Positions 9,201 through 16,038 of a stretch of 31,291 nucleotides of DNA are shown in pieces; position 1 is the stretch's first letter, and every line of letters starts with the position of its first letter. Source of the stretch: Nemertoderma westbladi (Eukaryota; Xenacoelomorpha; Nemertodermatida; Nemertodermatidae). Where the stretch lies: the NCBI GenBank assembly GCA_032718475.1, contig JAUCBJ010008971.1, positions 1 through 31,291 on the forward strand, written 5' to 3'. The notes under the pieces were generated by a model. That model was given only the letters and a program-made list of their open reading frames with translations, was not told the origin of the DNA and did not search any database. The position numbers were made by a program, and so were the translations under genes.

Positions 9201-9913
9201 TACAATCTTGCCACACTGTCTCCCTCACCCAAACTACTGACGAATTATTTATTCTTACTGATGCTGCATCAAGCAATGATGGCCTTGGAGCAATCCTTTA
9301 TGCTAAGAGGGATTCCCGAATGTTAGTAGCAGGTTACTATTCGGCTAAGTTACAGACCCACCATCACACATGGTTGCCTTGTGAGCTAGAAGCCCTGGCC
9401 ATTTCAAATGCTATCAAGCATTTCTCACCATTGATACTTAATAGTTCATTACCAACTCAAGTACTCACCGATAGCAAGCCTTGTGTACAGGCATACCAAA
9501 AGATGTCCCGTGGTATCTTTTCTAGCAGCCCTCGGATTTTTACTTTTCTTGCTACTGCAAGCCAGTTTCGTGTTCGGATCACCCATATCAGTGGTAACAG
9601 TAATCTTCCTGCTGATTTCCAGAGTAGGAACATTCTCCCATGTGAGTTGCAGAGTTGTCAAATCTGCAAGTTCCTCGCCGAATCAGAAGAGTCACCAGTC
9701 GTCAGGGTCCTACCAGTTAAACCTGTCTTACAAGCTCATACCACACTAGCACCTAATAATTCTATTGATATTTGTCCCCGCCCAGTCTATGCTAATCGCA
9801 GTGCGTGGTTAGCTACTCAACGTGAAGACCCCGAACTTGCTCGGGTATCGAGTTACCTTTCATATGGTACTCGCCCTGGCAAAAAGGACACTCACAGTCG
9901 TGATATCAAATGA
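6293..9913 (+). CDS. gag-pol: Gypsy Gag-Pol: Gag, aspartic protease, RT, RNase H
   Basis: 1206 codons from ATG 6293 to the TGA at 9911-9913. Residues 1-290 are Gag-like. A Cys/His finger (C-P-F-C, H-x-H, C) lies near 296-313. Protease: D-S-G-A near 388. RT: K-P-N-G-G-T-R near 727, catalytic Asp in K-T-D-L-T-S-A-F near 773, and L-A-D-D-L-Y near 838 in place of the usual Y-x-D-D. RNase H: L-T-D-A-A-S-S-N-D near 988, the E-L-E-A block and L-T-D-S-K near 1059. The TGA interrupts the linker before integrase, and the same frame reopens directly after it. That means either one nonsense mutation or a leaky stop. Gag and Pol share a frame without a shift, and the GC-richer codons differ from the AT-rich Polinton host DNA. 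Confidence 0.93.
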   Translation: MDRPQFKSPRLVALTKTETITTFENWRQSLLFNISLSPEFKRFTLPGTVWLPATEPDPHRGFTNDGNDVPAATRQSAAAIAHSLEIMLGFISNLAPIVARESIIRDSTSLQSIWQTIRLHYGFQQTGAQFLAFLDHKLELDERPEDLYQRLRAFIDDSLLSPEVGIRHHGIVPTQKESLGPVMENTIVVLWLHLVHPALPRLIAQRYGTNLRLDTIASIKPEISAALPSLLAELNSSEIHTMRSNVYRPSNPRPSRFQSRNGPLSGTSARFSYPQFPRPTPVNTPRTFAGQRSPPVCPFCQLAGRRHDHFLSSCKSLPVSDQRFLSSVRNVDIVDDYADPYAEYSSMPEEQCQDQYLEDCSPSINRVAVSHSPIIQLYYGTTTVDILIDSGAESDLILDTFAHSLGVKVRPNHDQVPAQADGSSRLRVVGDTIFTLERNGLQFLFRGLVVSNLSSPILAGMPFLIYNNISLHPATHSVSFSDGSTLSYRPETNKYHNPPRVRQVSTSCILRAAPQSSVVWPGDHLKVLVPPVVGSLPGVLVAPHTKSSLSRRTPSNWFAPMSLPVEDNYISIPNHSPDPIFIQRNSHVGVVTPVMESPPVSLLPGPSVPPTIRSVKVPLIDMIESVKIDPDNIMSYRERAHFHDVLKSYASVFNPQYTGYNGQSGPFEAVVNIGATLPPQRKGRVPQYSRNRLVELQARFDELEQLGVFATPESIGINVEYLNPSFLVSKPNGGTRLVTAFTEVAKFCKPQPALLPDVNSTLRAIGQFKYLIKTDLTSAFYQIPLQKSSMRYCGVVTPFRGVRVYTRCAMGMPGSETALEELLTRVLGDLLVSGCVIKLADDLYCGGNTVDEAHSAFSQLLQALSANGLCLAASKTIICPKSTTILGWVWSQGTISASSHITSALSSCARPDTMRSLRSFIGSYKTLTRVLPRCSALIGPLDSLLTSSPHEPIQWNDESTAVFHRAQAAIQSCHTVSLTQTTDELFILTDAASSNDGLGAILYAKRDSRMLVAGYYSAKLQTHHHTWLPCELEALAISNAIKHFSPLILNSSLPTQVLTDSKPCVQAYQKMSRGIFSSSPRIFTFLATASQFRVRITHISGNSNLPADFQSRNILPCELQSCQICKFLAESEESPVVRVLPVKPVLQAHTTLAPNNSIDICPRPVYANRSAWLATQREDPELARVSSYLSYGTRPGKKDTHSRDIK

Positions 9914-10610
9914 TATCTTGGATGTGCCATTATAGCTTCTGATGGTCTTCTTATTGTCCGCCATGACCGACCTTTTTCCTCCGTACGTGAATCAATTGTT
10001 GTGCCCAGGAGCAGTCTACCAGGTTTGTTGATGTCTCTTCATTTGGAGCTTAATCATCCTTCCCGTACCCAGCTTCGGAAGGTTTTTCTCCGGTATTTCT
10101 TTGCCCTTGATCTGGATTCCACACTCGATACTACCATTAGATCATGTCATCAGTGTGTTGCACTTAGTACAGCTCCTCCACAATTAATACCACAATCAGC
10201 ATCCAACCCACCTGCTGTTCTTGGTATTTCCTTTGCTGCAGACGTATTTCGCCAACATCGACAGTACATATTGCTTGTTCGTGAGACATTATCATCATTT
10301 ACCACATCATGTGAAATCGCAGATGAGCGTTCTGAAACCCTCCGTAATGCTTTAATATTATTAACCTCAAACCTGGTTCCAATCAGTGGCCCCCCTGCCG
10401 TGATACGCGTGGATCCTGCACCAGCCTTCAAATCACTTGATGGTGATGCCTTTCTTCTACGCCATAATATAAGACTGGAAATAGGTAATCCCAAGAATAT
10501 AAACAAGAACCCAGTAGCGGAACATGCCATTGGTGAATTAAAACGGGAGCTACTCCGTCACCAGCCTGCAGGTGGCCCCTTCTCTGCTGTCGTATTTATT
10601 AGCAGTATGC
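9914..10610 (+). pseudogene. pol: Gypsy integrase, zinc-binding and catalytic domains (after in-frame TGA)
   Basis: This continues in the frame of 6293 directly after the TGA. The HHCC zinc domain is visible as H-L-E-L-N-H and C-H-Q-C (about 10034-10155). The catalytic triad is Asp in F-A-A-D-V-F (about 10240), Asp in I-R-V-D-P-A (about 10410) and Glu in V-A-E-H-A-I-G-E-L (about 10517). The frame nominally runs to 10660, but from about 10595 the family-like sequence moves to another frame, so a single-base indel is likely. Without readthrough and frame correction no full integrase can be made from this copy. Confidence 0.85.
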
Positions 10611-11297
10611 ACTGCTCGCGTAAACGCCCTCCTGCGATCATCTGGTCTCTCTGCTCGTGAGATTCTATTCGCCCGCGATCAAAACATGGGTGATCAAATC
10701 CCAGTCAGTGACGTATCACTCTCCATCACTCAACGTCAACGCCGCGATGAAAACCATGATGCCAGTGCTCGTTCCAAAACACCTAGACCTCGTTTGTTAC
10801 CCTCTTCACCCCCCATTAGGGTAGGTGATCTTGTCTACCTCCGAAGTGATGATCATAAGTTACATGCTCGTTGTCGTTACCTAGTTGCCTCTATTGATGG
10901 TGAGTGGGCATCAATCCGCAAATTTGTGGGCACACAGTATCGCACCCTTGCCTATCGCGTGCCTCTCCATGATTGTTACTCAATACCATCTATTTCACCA
11001 GTTTGTAACCCCACACCCAGTGAATCTGATGATGATGACGTGGAGGTACTTACACCAGTTGACAAAATGGGTTCTGTCAAACCAGCTGAGGGCCATCGTA
11101 GTGATGGAGATGAGTTTACTATACCCGCCCCATCAACACCTAGCTCTGAGACCCCTCTCCCTTTGTCTCGAGCTGATTGCGATGAAGTCTCGCCAGTCGT
11201 TGCTCCACCTGATCCCATCCCACCACAGGATGCAGCCTCTCGATGGCCGCGACGCACCCGAAATCCTCCAAAATACTACGGGTATCCGAATCAGTGA
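10600..11297 (+). pseudogene. pol: Gypsy integrase C-terminal region (frameshifted)
   Basis: The frame here differs from the catalytic part. It starts with R-S-S-G-L-S-A-R-E-I-L-F, the usual end of a Gypsy integrase core. Next comes V-G-D-L-V-Y-L-R-S-D-D-H-K and a small beta-rich C-terminal domain (about 10820-10980), then an acidic, Ser/Pro-rich tail. The stop is at 11295-11297. The ATG at 10572 is only an in-frame codon and not a real start. Confidence 0.82.
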
Positions 11298-11737
11298 TGT
11301 CTCAAACATTAAATGCTCATCACATACTGCCCTTCCCTACATACGAGTTGATTAATATACCTCAGCGAAACTCCTCTGACTCATTTATTAGAGAAGCTCC
11401 TATGACTCATTTATTAGTCATTATTTGGTGTTGGTGTTGGTTTTTACCATATAATTAATACTTTACCTGACTCAGAACTTATATTTACGTGTATAGTTTA
11501 ACGCTAGGTTGTTTGTGTTTGTGTTTGATAATTGTATATCCTACTGTAGTATGTAGTTTAAAGTCTCCGTTTGTCATGATTGATTCTGGCACAGTTACTG
11601 TACCAGTAGTATCTAGGCCTTATTTACGAGTGTCGTTTATTTGCTTATTTTAGGTGTTGCGTCATTGGTCCACCCCCCCCCCCCCTTTTTTTTTTACAAA
11701 TTGATAGTATGGAATCTAAGCGAAGACAAAAGAAGTT
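11298..11737 (+). other. Gypsy 3' untranslated region with polypurine tract
   Basis: No gene is present. A C13-T10 homopolymer pair sits at 11673-11695. A purine-rich stretch, aagcgaagacaaaagaag (about 11718-11735), lies just before the right LTR and is the likely polypurine tract for plus-strand priming. Confidence 0.65.
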
Positions 11738-12007
11738 GCGCCACCCAGTTGGGTAGCACCCACCATTCCCATTGAGGCTGTGCCATAGGTCAGGACCGAC
11801 CCTTCACCTTACTGCTGTTTTACATACATCATAGCCTACCGGTTGTTGTGTCTGTGTCTTCCATATTACCGCAGTACCGCGTTTGTGCTGCATACCTATC
11901 TGTTATACTTCTGTTATACCATTATACTGTTATACAGTTATATGAGTTGTGATACATATACGTTGGCCTTTGTTGCTGTTCATACACCAGCTTCTCCTTT
12001 ACCTTGG
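11738..12007 (+). repeat. Right (3') LTR of the Gypsy element
   Basis: 270 bp, same ends and sequence as 5602-5871 by eye. It is followed by the cgta target copy at 12008-12011 and then the N-terminal part of the interrupted penton-like gene. Confidence 0.95.
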
Positions 12008-12405
12008 CGTAGACTTAATTGTATTTTTTTCAACTTTTTAGGAAATTTAAATTTAATTCTAGAATTATTTGTATTAAAAATGAATTCGAAATCTCTATAT
12101 TTCGCTTCAGAATTAAACAGTTTATTTATATCATCAATAATCACTTGAATAGAGCTATGCATACCAGGAAATAAACTATATAATTTGGCATCTTTTGCAT
12201 CTACCCCGATTGACAGCGAGATTTGAGTTTGCAGTGTAATATTACTGTATGTTGCTTGGTATTGTAGCTTGGCAAGCCCAATTTTAGCGTTTGGACCAAT
12301 ATATAATTCTTCGGCTAAATCAACAGTAAACTCACTAGGATTATTATTGGGGTAAGTGTTTAATGAGCTATCTGAAAGTAGAGTGATATATGTATCTGTG
12401 GCCAT
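12008..12405 (-). pseudogene. Penton-like minor capsid gene, 5' (N-terminal) part, cut by the Gypsy insertion
   Basis: ATG at 12405-12403, preceded by an (AAT)n leader. The start contains T-L-L-S-D-S-S-L, Y-P-N-N-N-P-S-E-F-T-V-D-L and I-G-L-A-K-L-Q-Y. This is the typical first strand pair of Polinton penton-like jelly-roll proteins and parallels the start of the second penton-like gene at 5129. Polinton sequence ends at the target duplication 12008-12011. Beyond it the frame runs a few codons into the LTR and stops at 11980. The remaining part of the gene is at 5129-5601. Apart from the insertion, no other break is seen in either part. Confidence 0.87.
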
Positions 12406-12663
12406 TATTATTATTATTATTTAAGCTCTCTCTCTACTTGACTCCATTGTACATACAGTACAGTATAATGTTAAATTATAGACATCTGTGACCACGTTCA
12501 TTGTCGCATCTTCTACAGTATATGCGCGGGATCAATATTTTACTGGCTTTATTGGCTTTATTTAAAACGGATGAACTATAGATATAGTAATATCATTCGA
12601 GTTAATATTGATTAATTACGGTCATATGCGACCAAAATGAATTAATATACAGTATAAACCTAA
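12406..12663 (-). promoter_or_regulatory. Leader/promoter region of the capsid gene cluster, with (AAT)n next to the start
   Basis: An AAT microsatellite (12404-12421) abuts the penton-like ATG on the minus strand. The rest is AT-rich with tatacagtataa-type words near 12649. The location between the integrase stop and the capsid cluster suggests a promoter for the 12405-to-1364 gene run (inference). Confidence 0.4.
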
Positions 12664-12682
12664 GCTTATTGAATATGCTGTA
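12664..12682. repeat. Target-site duplication of the non-LTR fragment, left copy
   Basis: gcttattgaatatgctgta, 19 bp, is repeated exactly at 13401-13419. It is Polinton sequence and includes the integrase stop codon (tta on the plus strand). Confidence 0.9.
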
Positions 12683-13400
12683 TTATATTCATCTTTAAAA
12701 ATAACACACGAAGCACAACAATTACTGGACAAACATAATTCAACCACCACCAGCTGTCATTACCCATCACCTAGCAACCGTATAAACACAAGGTAGAATA
12801 TTGCCTACAGGACTGCCATACCAGTACTGTCTGCAGCTAATACCTGAATACTGCTGTACTGTAATGAACTGCCCATCACACCGGATTGCTGTCGGCGTTA
12901 CTGAGGACGATGGACGTTTCCCCAACATCGCACCTCACCGGACGCTTCCTGGCGGACCGATTGCCACGCAGACAGAGGAGGGCTGATCGCAATAGCGCGA
13001 AGCTCAGCCGCCTGCGCACCCACGCCACGCACTCGGAGTACGGGTAGTCACGTTTGTCGGACAGCTTCAGTGACAAGCGCTTGAGGAACTGTGACGCTGC
13101 CGGCGAAGTTCCACCGAACGTCGAGAAGATAAGCGGAGTGAAGCTGGCGTGCTCGACTTCCCGCAACCGGTCCTCGTACTTGAGTCTCTTGCGAGACTCG
13201 TGGTGTAGGTGGGCTGCCGGAAGGGACATCGCCGCGTTGGTGTCTGCCAGCGGATTAAAGACTGAGACGTCGATGAACGTCTTCTGGAAGCGGTTGCCCC
13301 AGAATCCGCTCACCGAAACGTCTAGCCTCGCCTGCTGGTCTGTCGAAGTCGACCGATGACTGAAAGTCTCGCCCGATAATGGCTGGAGTTGCGGTTCCAT
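12683..13400 (-). mobile_element. 5'-truncated non-LTR retrotransposon tail
   Basis: 718 bp bounded by an exact 19-bp duplication. On the minus strand it begins inside a coding frame and ends after an untranslated tail of about 190 bp finishing in an A/T-rich stretch rather than a long poly(A). A truncated 5' end with a variable-length target duplication is the usual product of target-primed reverse transcription. Its GC-rich coding part contrasts sharply with the surrounding AT-rich Polinton. Confidence 0.85.
12876..13400 (-). pseudogene. C-terminal part of a retroelement reverse-transcriptase polyprotein
   Basis: The frame is open from the insertion border at 13400 to the TGA at 12878-12876, about 174 codons. 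The ATG at 13400 lies at the border and need not be a true start. Motifs are L-Q-P-L-S-G-E, A-R-L-D-V-S-V-S-G-F-W, F-I-D-V-S-V-F-N-P, L-R-E-V-E-H-A-S-F-T-P-L, and a final R-R-R-L-S-F-A-L-L-R-S-A-L-L-C-L-R-G. I recall this block as the end of RT polyproteins in cnidarian and other invertebrate retroelements. The two Asp-containing strands (R-L-D-V, I-D-V-S-V) suggest a PD-(D/E)xK nuclease-like fold, which is an inference. No RT domain is left in this copy. Confidence 0.7.
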
Positions 13401-13419
13401 GCTTATTGAATATGCTGTA
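13401..13419. repeat. Target-site duplication of the non-LTR fragment, right copy
   Basis: Exact match to 12664-12682. This copy supplies the last five codons and the TAA stop of the integrase gene. Confidence 0.9.
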
Positions 13420-14491
13420 CCCACGACTGTTTCTTGGATCCGATGAATCGGACTAAATATTCTTTCTTCCCATTGCGTACACGTTCTTTAAGTTTGCCAA
13501 TATTTTTATCAATTGCTAGATAAATATTACTATTCGGGTGGACATTTTGGAGTTCGTGAGAATAAAATGAGCCATTTATTATAGCTCCAGCGCTGTCCTT
13601 AATATCGAACATTACCGCAGGTACTCTATCCAACCTGACACGATGAATAATAAATAATTCACGTGTCCATTGTTCTCGATAGCCTTTAGCAAAAGCAGTA
13701 CGAGCGATAGATAATCGTACTGTATCTCCAACTTTAAATTTTATTTTCTTATGATTAATCTGTCTATATTTCCCATATAATCTATTCATTAATTCAGTTT
13801 CATTAAATTTATTAACTTCAATAGGTGTCATTTTTATTGTCCTATGATATGACCTATTATAAGCATAAATGAGCTTTGGTAAAATTTTAATCCAAACATT
13901 ATTTCCTCGTTGTGTAAAAATTTTGAACATCTTTGTTTTTAATGTTCTATTGAATCTCTCGACAATAGCCGCCTTATTCACAGAATACATTACGTAATAC
14001 TGTATACCTAACGTATCTAAATATTTTCTTACAGATTTATTTAGAAACTCAGACCCTTGATCAGTCGCGATTCTGTTTGGTTTTCCTTTCTGGAATATTT
14101 TTTGCAATATACTAATAATTTCAATACCAGTTTTGGTTTTCATACCATAGCCAAAAGCAAGCCTGCTAAAGGCATCAATACATGTTAATATATAGTTATA
14201 ATTATTATTTTGCGATTTATATTGCTGCATATCCACCAGATCTATCATATATATATCTTTTAAACCTCCCGTAAATATTTTAGATGTTGGATAATGATGT
14301 CTACGTGGAGCGTGAAGGGTGTATGTCTTTTGCCCGCTCAACCATTTCTGGGCTTGTGCTGGTTTGATGTTTGCAGCTTTTGCTAATTTTGCAACACTTG
14401 CAAAACCCGCGGGGGATGATGGATCTAAATAAATTCTTAACAGTTTTTTGTCTAAGCTTCGGCTTAAAATCGGTTTCATCTTGCGAGGCAT
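13403..14491 (-). CDS. Polinton retrovirus-type integrase (rve) with chromodomain-like tail
   Basis: 362 codons, ATG at 14491. The N-terminal part (I-Y-L-D-P-S-S-P-A-G-F, then a helix-turn-helix-like segment and Y-T-L-H-A-P-R-R) is typical of Polinton integrases. The rve core has Asp84 (M-I-D-L-V-D-M), Asp144 (A-T-D-Q-G-S-E-F) and Glu178 (A-A-I-V-E-R-F-N-R), so the DDE triad is complete. A beta-rich domain with F-K-V-G-D-T-V-R-L follows near residue 250. The last 30 residues (E-Y-L-V-R-F, S-W-V) look chromodomain-like, suggesting targeting to modified histones, although the usual end helix is short or absent. The stop lies within the target duplication of the downstream insertion, so the protein is unchanged by it. 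Confidence 0.93.
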   Translation of the reverse strand: MPRKMKPILSRSLDKKLLRIYLDPSSPAGFASVAKLAKAANIKPAQAQKWLSGQKTYTLHAPRRHHYPTSKIFTGGLKDIYMIDLVDMQQYKSQNNNYNYILTCIDAFSRLAFGYGMKTKTGIEIISILQKIFQKGKPNRIATDQGSEFLNKSVRKYLDTLGIQYYVMYSVNKAAIVERFNRTLKTKMFKIFTQRGNNVWIKILPKLIYAYNRSYHRTIKMTPIEVNKFNETELMNRLYGKYRQINHKKIKFKVGDTVRLSIARTAFAKGYREQWTRELFIIHRVRLDRVPAVMFDIKDSAGAIINGSFYSHELQNVHPNSNIYLAIDKNIGKLKERVRNGKKEYLVRFIGSKKQSWVQHIQ

Positions 14492-14542
14492 CTTTTCGAC
14501 AACCGCAAGTAATATGTATATTCAAATCTCTTATAAAGGGCA

Positions 14543-14713
14543 TCACCGTAAGAACAACTGAAATTTTTTAATTATTTTCTTTGAAGTTGATGTTTTAAAG
14601 GGTTTTCTTTTTGTAGTATTTACTCTAGGTATATCTTGTGGTTTTAAATCAGTAGCTAACGGTTTACTCGATACTAAATATAATTTTCTAAATGTTACTC
14701 CTGTTTTAACCAT
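14543..14713 (-). CDS. Small basic protein of the Polinton, 56 aa
   Basis: ATG at 14713-14711, TGA at 14545-14543. The start lies two bases after the stop of the 127-codon gene in the same TAA-TA-ATG arrangement used before the major capsid gene, which is the main reason to believe it is real. The product is Lys/Arg-rich (about 16 basic residues in 56) with a stretch T-K-R-K-P-F-K-T-S-T-S-K-K near the C-terminus and no membrane segment. It starts V-K-T-G-V-T-F-R-K-L. I do not recognise a family. A small core or DNA-associated protein is a guess from charge and position between a virion-like protein and integrase. Confidence 0.6.
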   Translation of the reverse strand: MVKTGVTFRKLYLVSSKPLATDLKPQDIPRVNTTKRKPFKTSTSKKIIKKFQLFLR

Positions 14714-14715
14714 TA

Positions 14716-15099
14716 TTACCATCCGCGGTTAATTTTTTTCGCAATAGCTGCTCCAGCGGCGGCGGCACCGGCACTCGCGGCGAGTTTCGCACCAATGCCG
14801 AGTAAGGGTATTAGAAATGGTAGTATACCTCCAGATTGATTGCTTAACTTTTTTCTGTAACTTGATATATTTTTTGTTTTACGGTTGAGTGATTTCAATA
14901 CCTTCTTATAGCTGCGAATATTTCTAAATGAATGAGGGGTTAATTGTACGTTACCTTTTAGAACATTTAATGCAGTATTTACAATGAGCCGTATTAATTC
15001 GTTACTCGCGGTATGGTTAATAAAATAAGTTCTTTGTTGAGGGGTAGCGCTGCGTAGAAATTCCAGTTCGTTATGATATTTCTGCACAAGTCTATTCAT
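14716..15099 (-). CDS. Small virion-associated protein with GG site and hydrophobic C-terminus
   Basis: 127 codons, ATG at 15099. The first 90 residues are basic and helical, with L-T-P-H-S-F-R-N-I-R-S-Y-K-K-V-L. Next comes S-G-G-I-L-P-F-L-I-P-L-L-G, then an Ala/Gly-rich hydrophobic tail and a basic end. The layout (basic helix, Gly-Gly, L-P-x-L-x-P-L-L-G) recurs in small proteins next to Polinton capsid genes in many invertebrates. The Gly-Gly could be an adenain cleavage site that frees a membrane-active peptide, in the manner of adenovirus minor proteins (inference). It lies between the packaging ATPase and the 56-aa gene, and the frame is intact. Confidence 0.65.
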   Translation of the reverse strand: MNRLVQKYHNELEFLRSATPQQRTYFINHTASNELIRLIVNTALNVLKGNVQLTPHSFRNIRSYKKVLKSLNRKTKNISSYRKKLSNQSGGILPFLIPLLGIGAKLAASAGAAAAGAAIAKKINRGW

Positions 15100-15136
15100 T
15101 GTTGCAACATTATTGAAAATTGTTACAAAATATTAA

Positions 15137-15817
15137 TTATTTATTATTATTATTATTATTATTTTCGCTACGTTTATAGTCAATGTAATTTTTAATGTAA
15201 CAATTATGATTACGAAATATATCCGATCTAAATCTTAAATGTTCGGGTGTTTCCTGTCGTAAATCAATTAAGAAATGCGAAAATGGTTCAATAGTTGCAT
15301 CTTGATAGGAATCAACTAAAAATTTGGTCTGCCCTGGTAACATCTGCTTCGCGAAATTTAAAACCGATAAACTGTCTCGCGGATTTTTCATTAATACTAA
15401 AGTATGGCTATTAATTGATCTTGTGCGGTTATGCTTCCCACCGTAAAACATGTTTTGCATTATAAAACAAATAAATATATTGGAATGATGAGCTACCTTA
15501 GTAAACAATACAGTTAAAGCTGTACTGGACTCAGTTTCTGTTAATAAATCATCTATAATTAATAAATCTCGACTATTCACTAAACTATCTATATTTTCAG
15601 GCAAACCTTTGTAAAGGTGAGTAATACCGGGAATAGTCGGGGGATTGCTCCCGTAACAATACAATACTCGCAAGGGGGCTTCGTTGAAACAACCATTCTT
15701 GTGTTTAATTAAATTACTGACAAACGTTGACTTTCCAGAACCAGATGGCCCAGAAATTATCATACTCGTTCCCATTTGAAAGTTTAAATTATATGGACCT
15801 GAATTAAAGTCAGCCAT
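15137..15817 (-). CDS. A32/FtsK-HerA-type genome-packaging ATPase
   Basis: 226 codons, ATG at 15817 behind an (AAT)n leader. Walker A is G-P-S-G-S-G-K-S-T at residues 23-31. Walker B is L-L-I-I-D-D at 85-90. The motif I-C-F-I-M-Q-N near residue 117 fits the sensor-like polar strand end of this family. In Polintons and other viruses of this lineage the enzyme drives DNA into the preformed capsid. The C-terminus ends in a run of seven Asn encoded by an AAT repeat (about 15140-15165), so repeat length may vary between copies. Both nucleotide-binding motifs are intact and the gene is complete. Confidence 0.92.
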   Translation of the reverse strand: MADFNSGPYNLNFQMGTSMIISGPSGSGKSTFVSNLIKHKNGCFNEAPLRVLYCYGSNPPTIPGITHLYKGLPENIDSLVNSRDLLIIDDLLTETESSTALTVLFTKVAHHSNIFICFIMQNMFYGGKHNRTRSINSHTLVLMKNPRDSLSVLNFAKQMLPGQTKFLVDSYQDATIEPFSHFLIDLRQETPEHLRFRSDIFRNHNCYIKNYIDYKRSENNNNNNNK

Positions 15818-16038
15818 TTATTATTATTATTAAGATATATCAACAATACAATACAATATAATATAATATAAATATCAATATCAATAAACCATCACCATTA
15901 CTATGTATATAACAATAATTGAGGCAACTACAATATTAGAGTACTGTATATTTAATTAACATATGACGCCGCTACAGTATGTGACGCTCGCTGCAACAAA
16001 AGGTGCTATTTCCAATTATAGTATAGACTGATGTAATT
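15818..16038 (-). promoter_or_regulatory. AT-rich leader of the ATPase gene
   Basis: An AAT run (15819-15830) borders the ATPase ATG. Upstream are repeated atataatataata words (about 15850-15885), then ordinary AT-rich DNA up to the RING gene stop. A promoter here is an inference from position. Confidence 0.35.

Larger units (their letters stand above)
5602..12007 (+). mobile_element. Gypsy-type (Metaviridae) LTR retrotransposon, full length
   Basis: About 6.4 kb, with two 270-bp LTRs that look identical by eye and a cgta target duplication. The Gag - protease - RT - RNase H - integrase order is seen on the plus strand. This order (integrase last) defines Gypsy-type elements as opposed to Copia. 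It lies inside the first penton-like gene of the Polinton, in the opposite orientation to it. Matching LTRs imply a young insertion, yet pol carries an in-frame TGA and one frameshift. The LTR termini (gcgcca...ccttgg) are not the usual TG...CA. Confidence 0.93.

Noticed and set aside
13401-13424. Start at 13424 for the non-LTR fragment frame
   Set aside because: Those codons are Polinton target sequence, and the inserted element begins at 13400.
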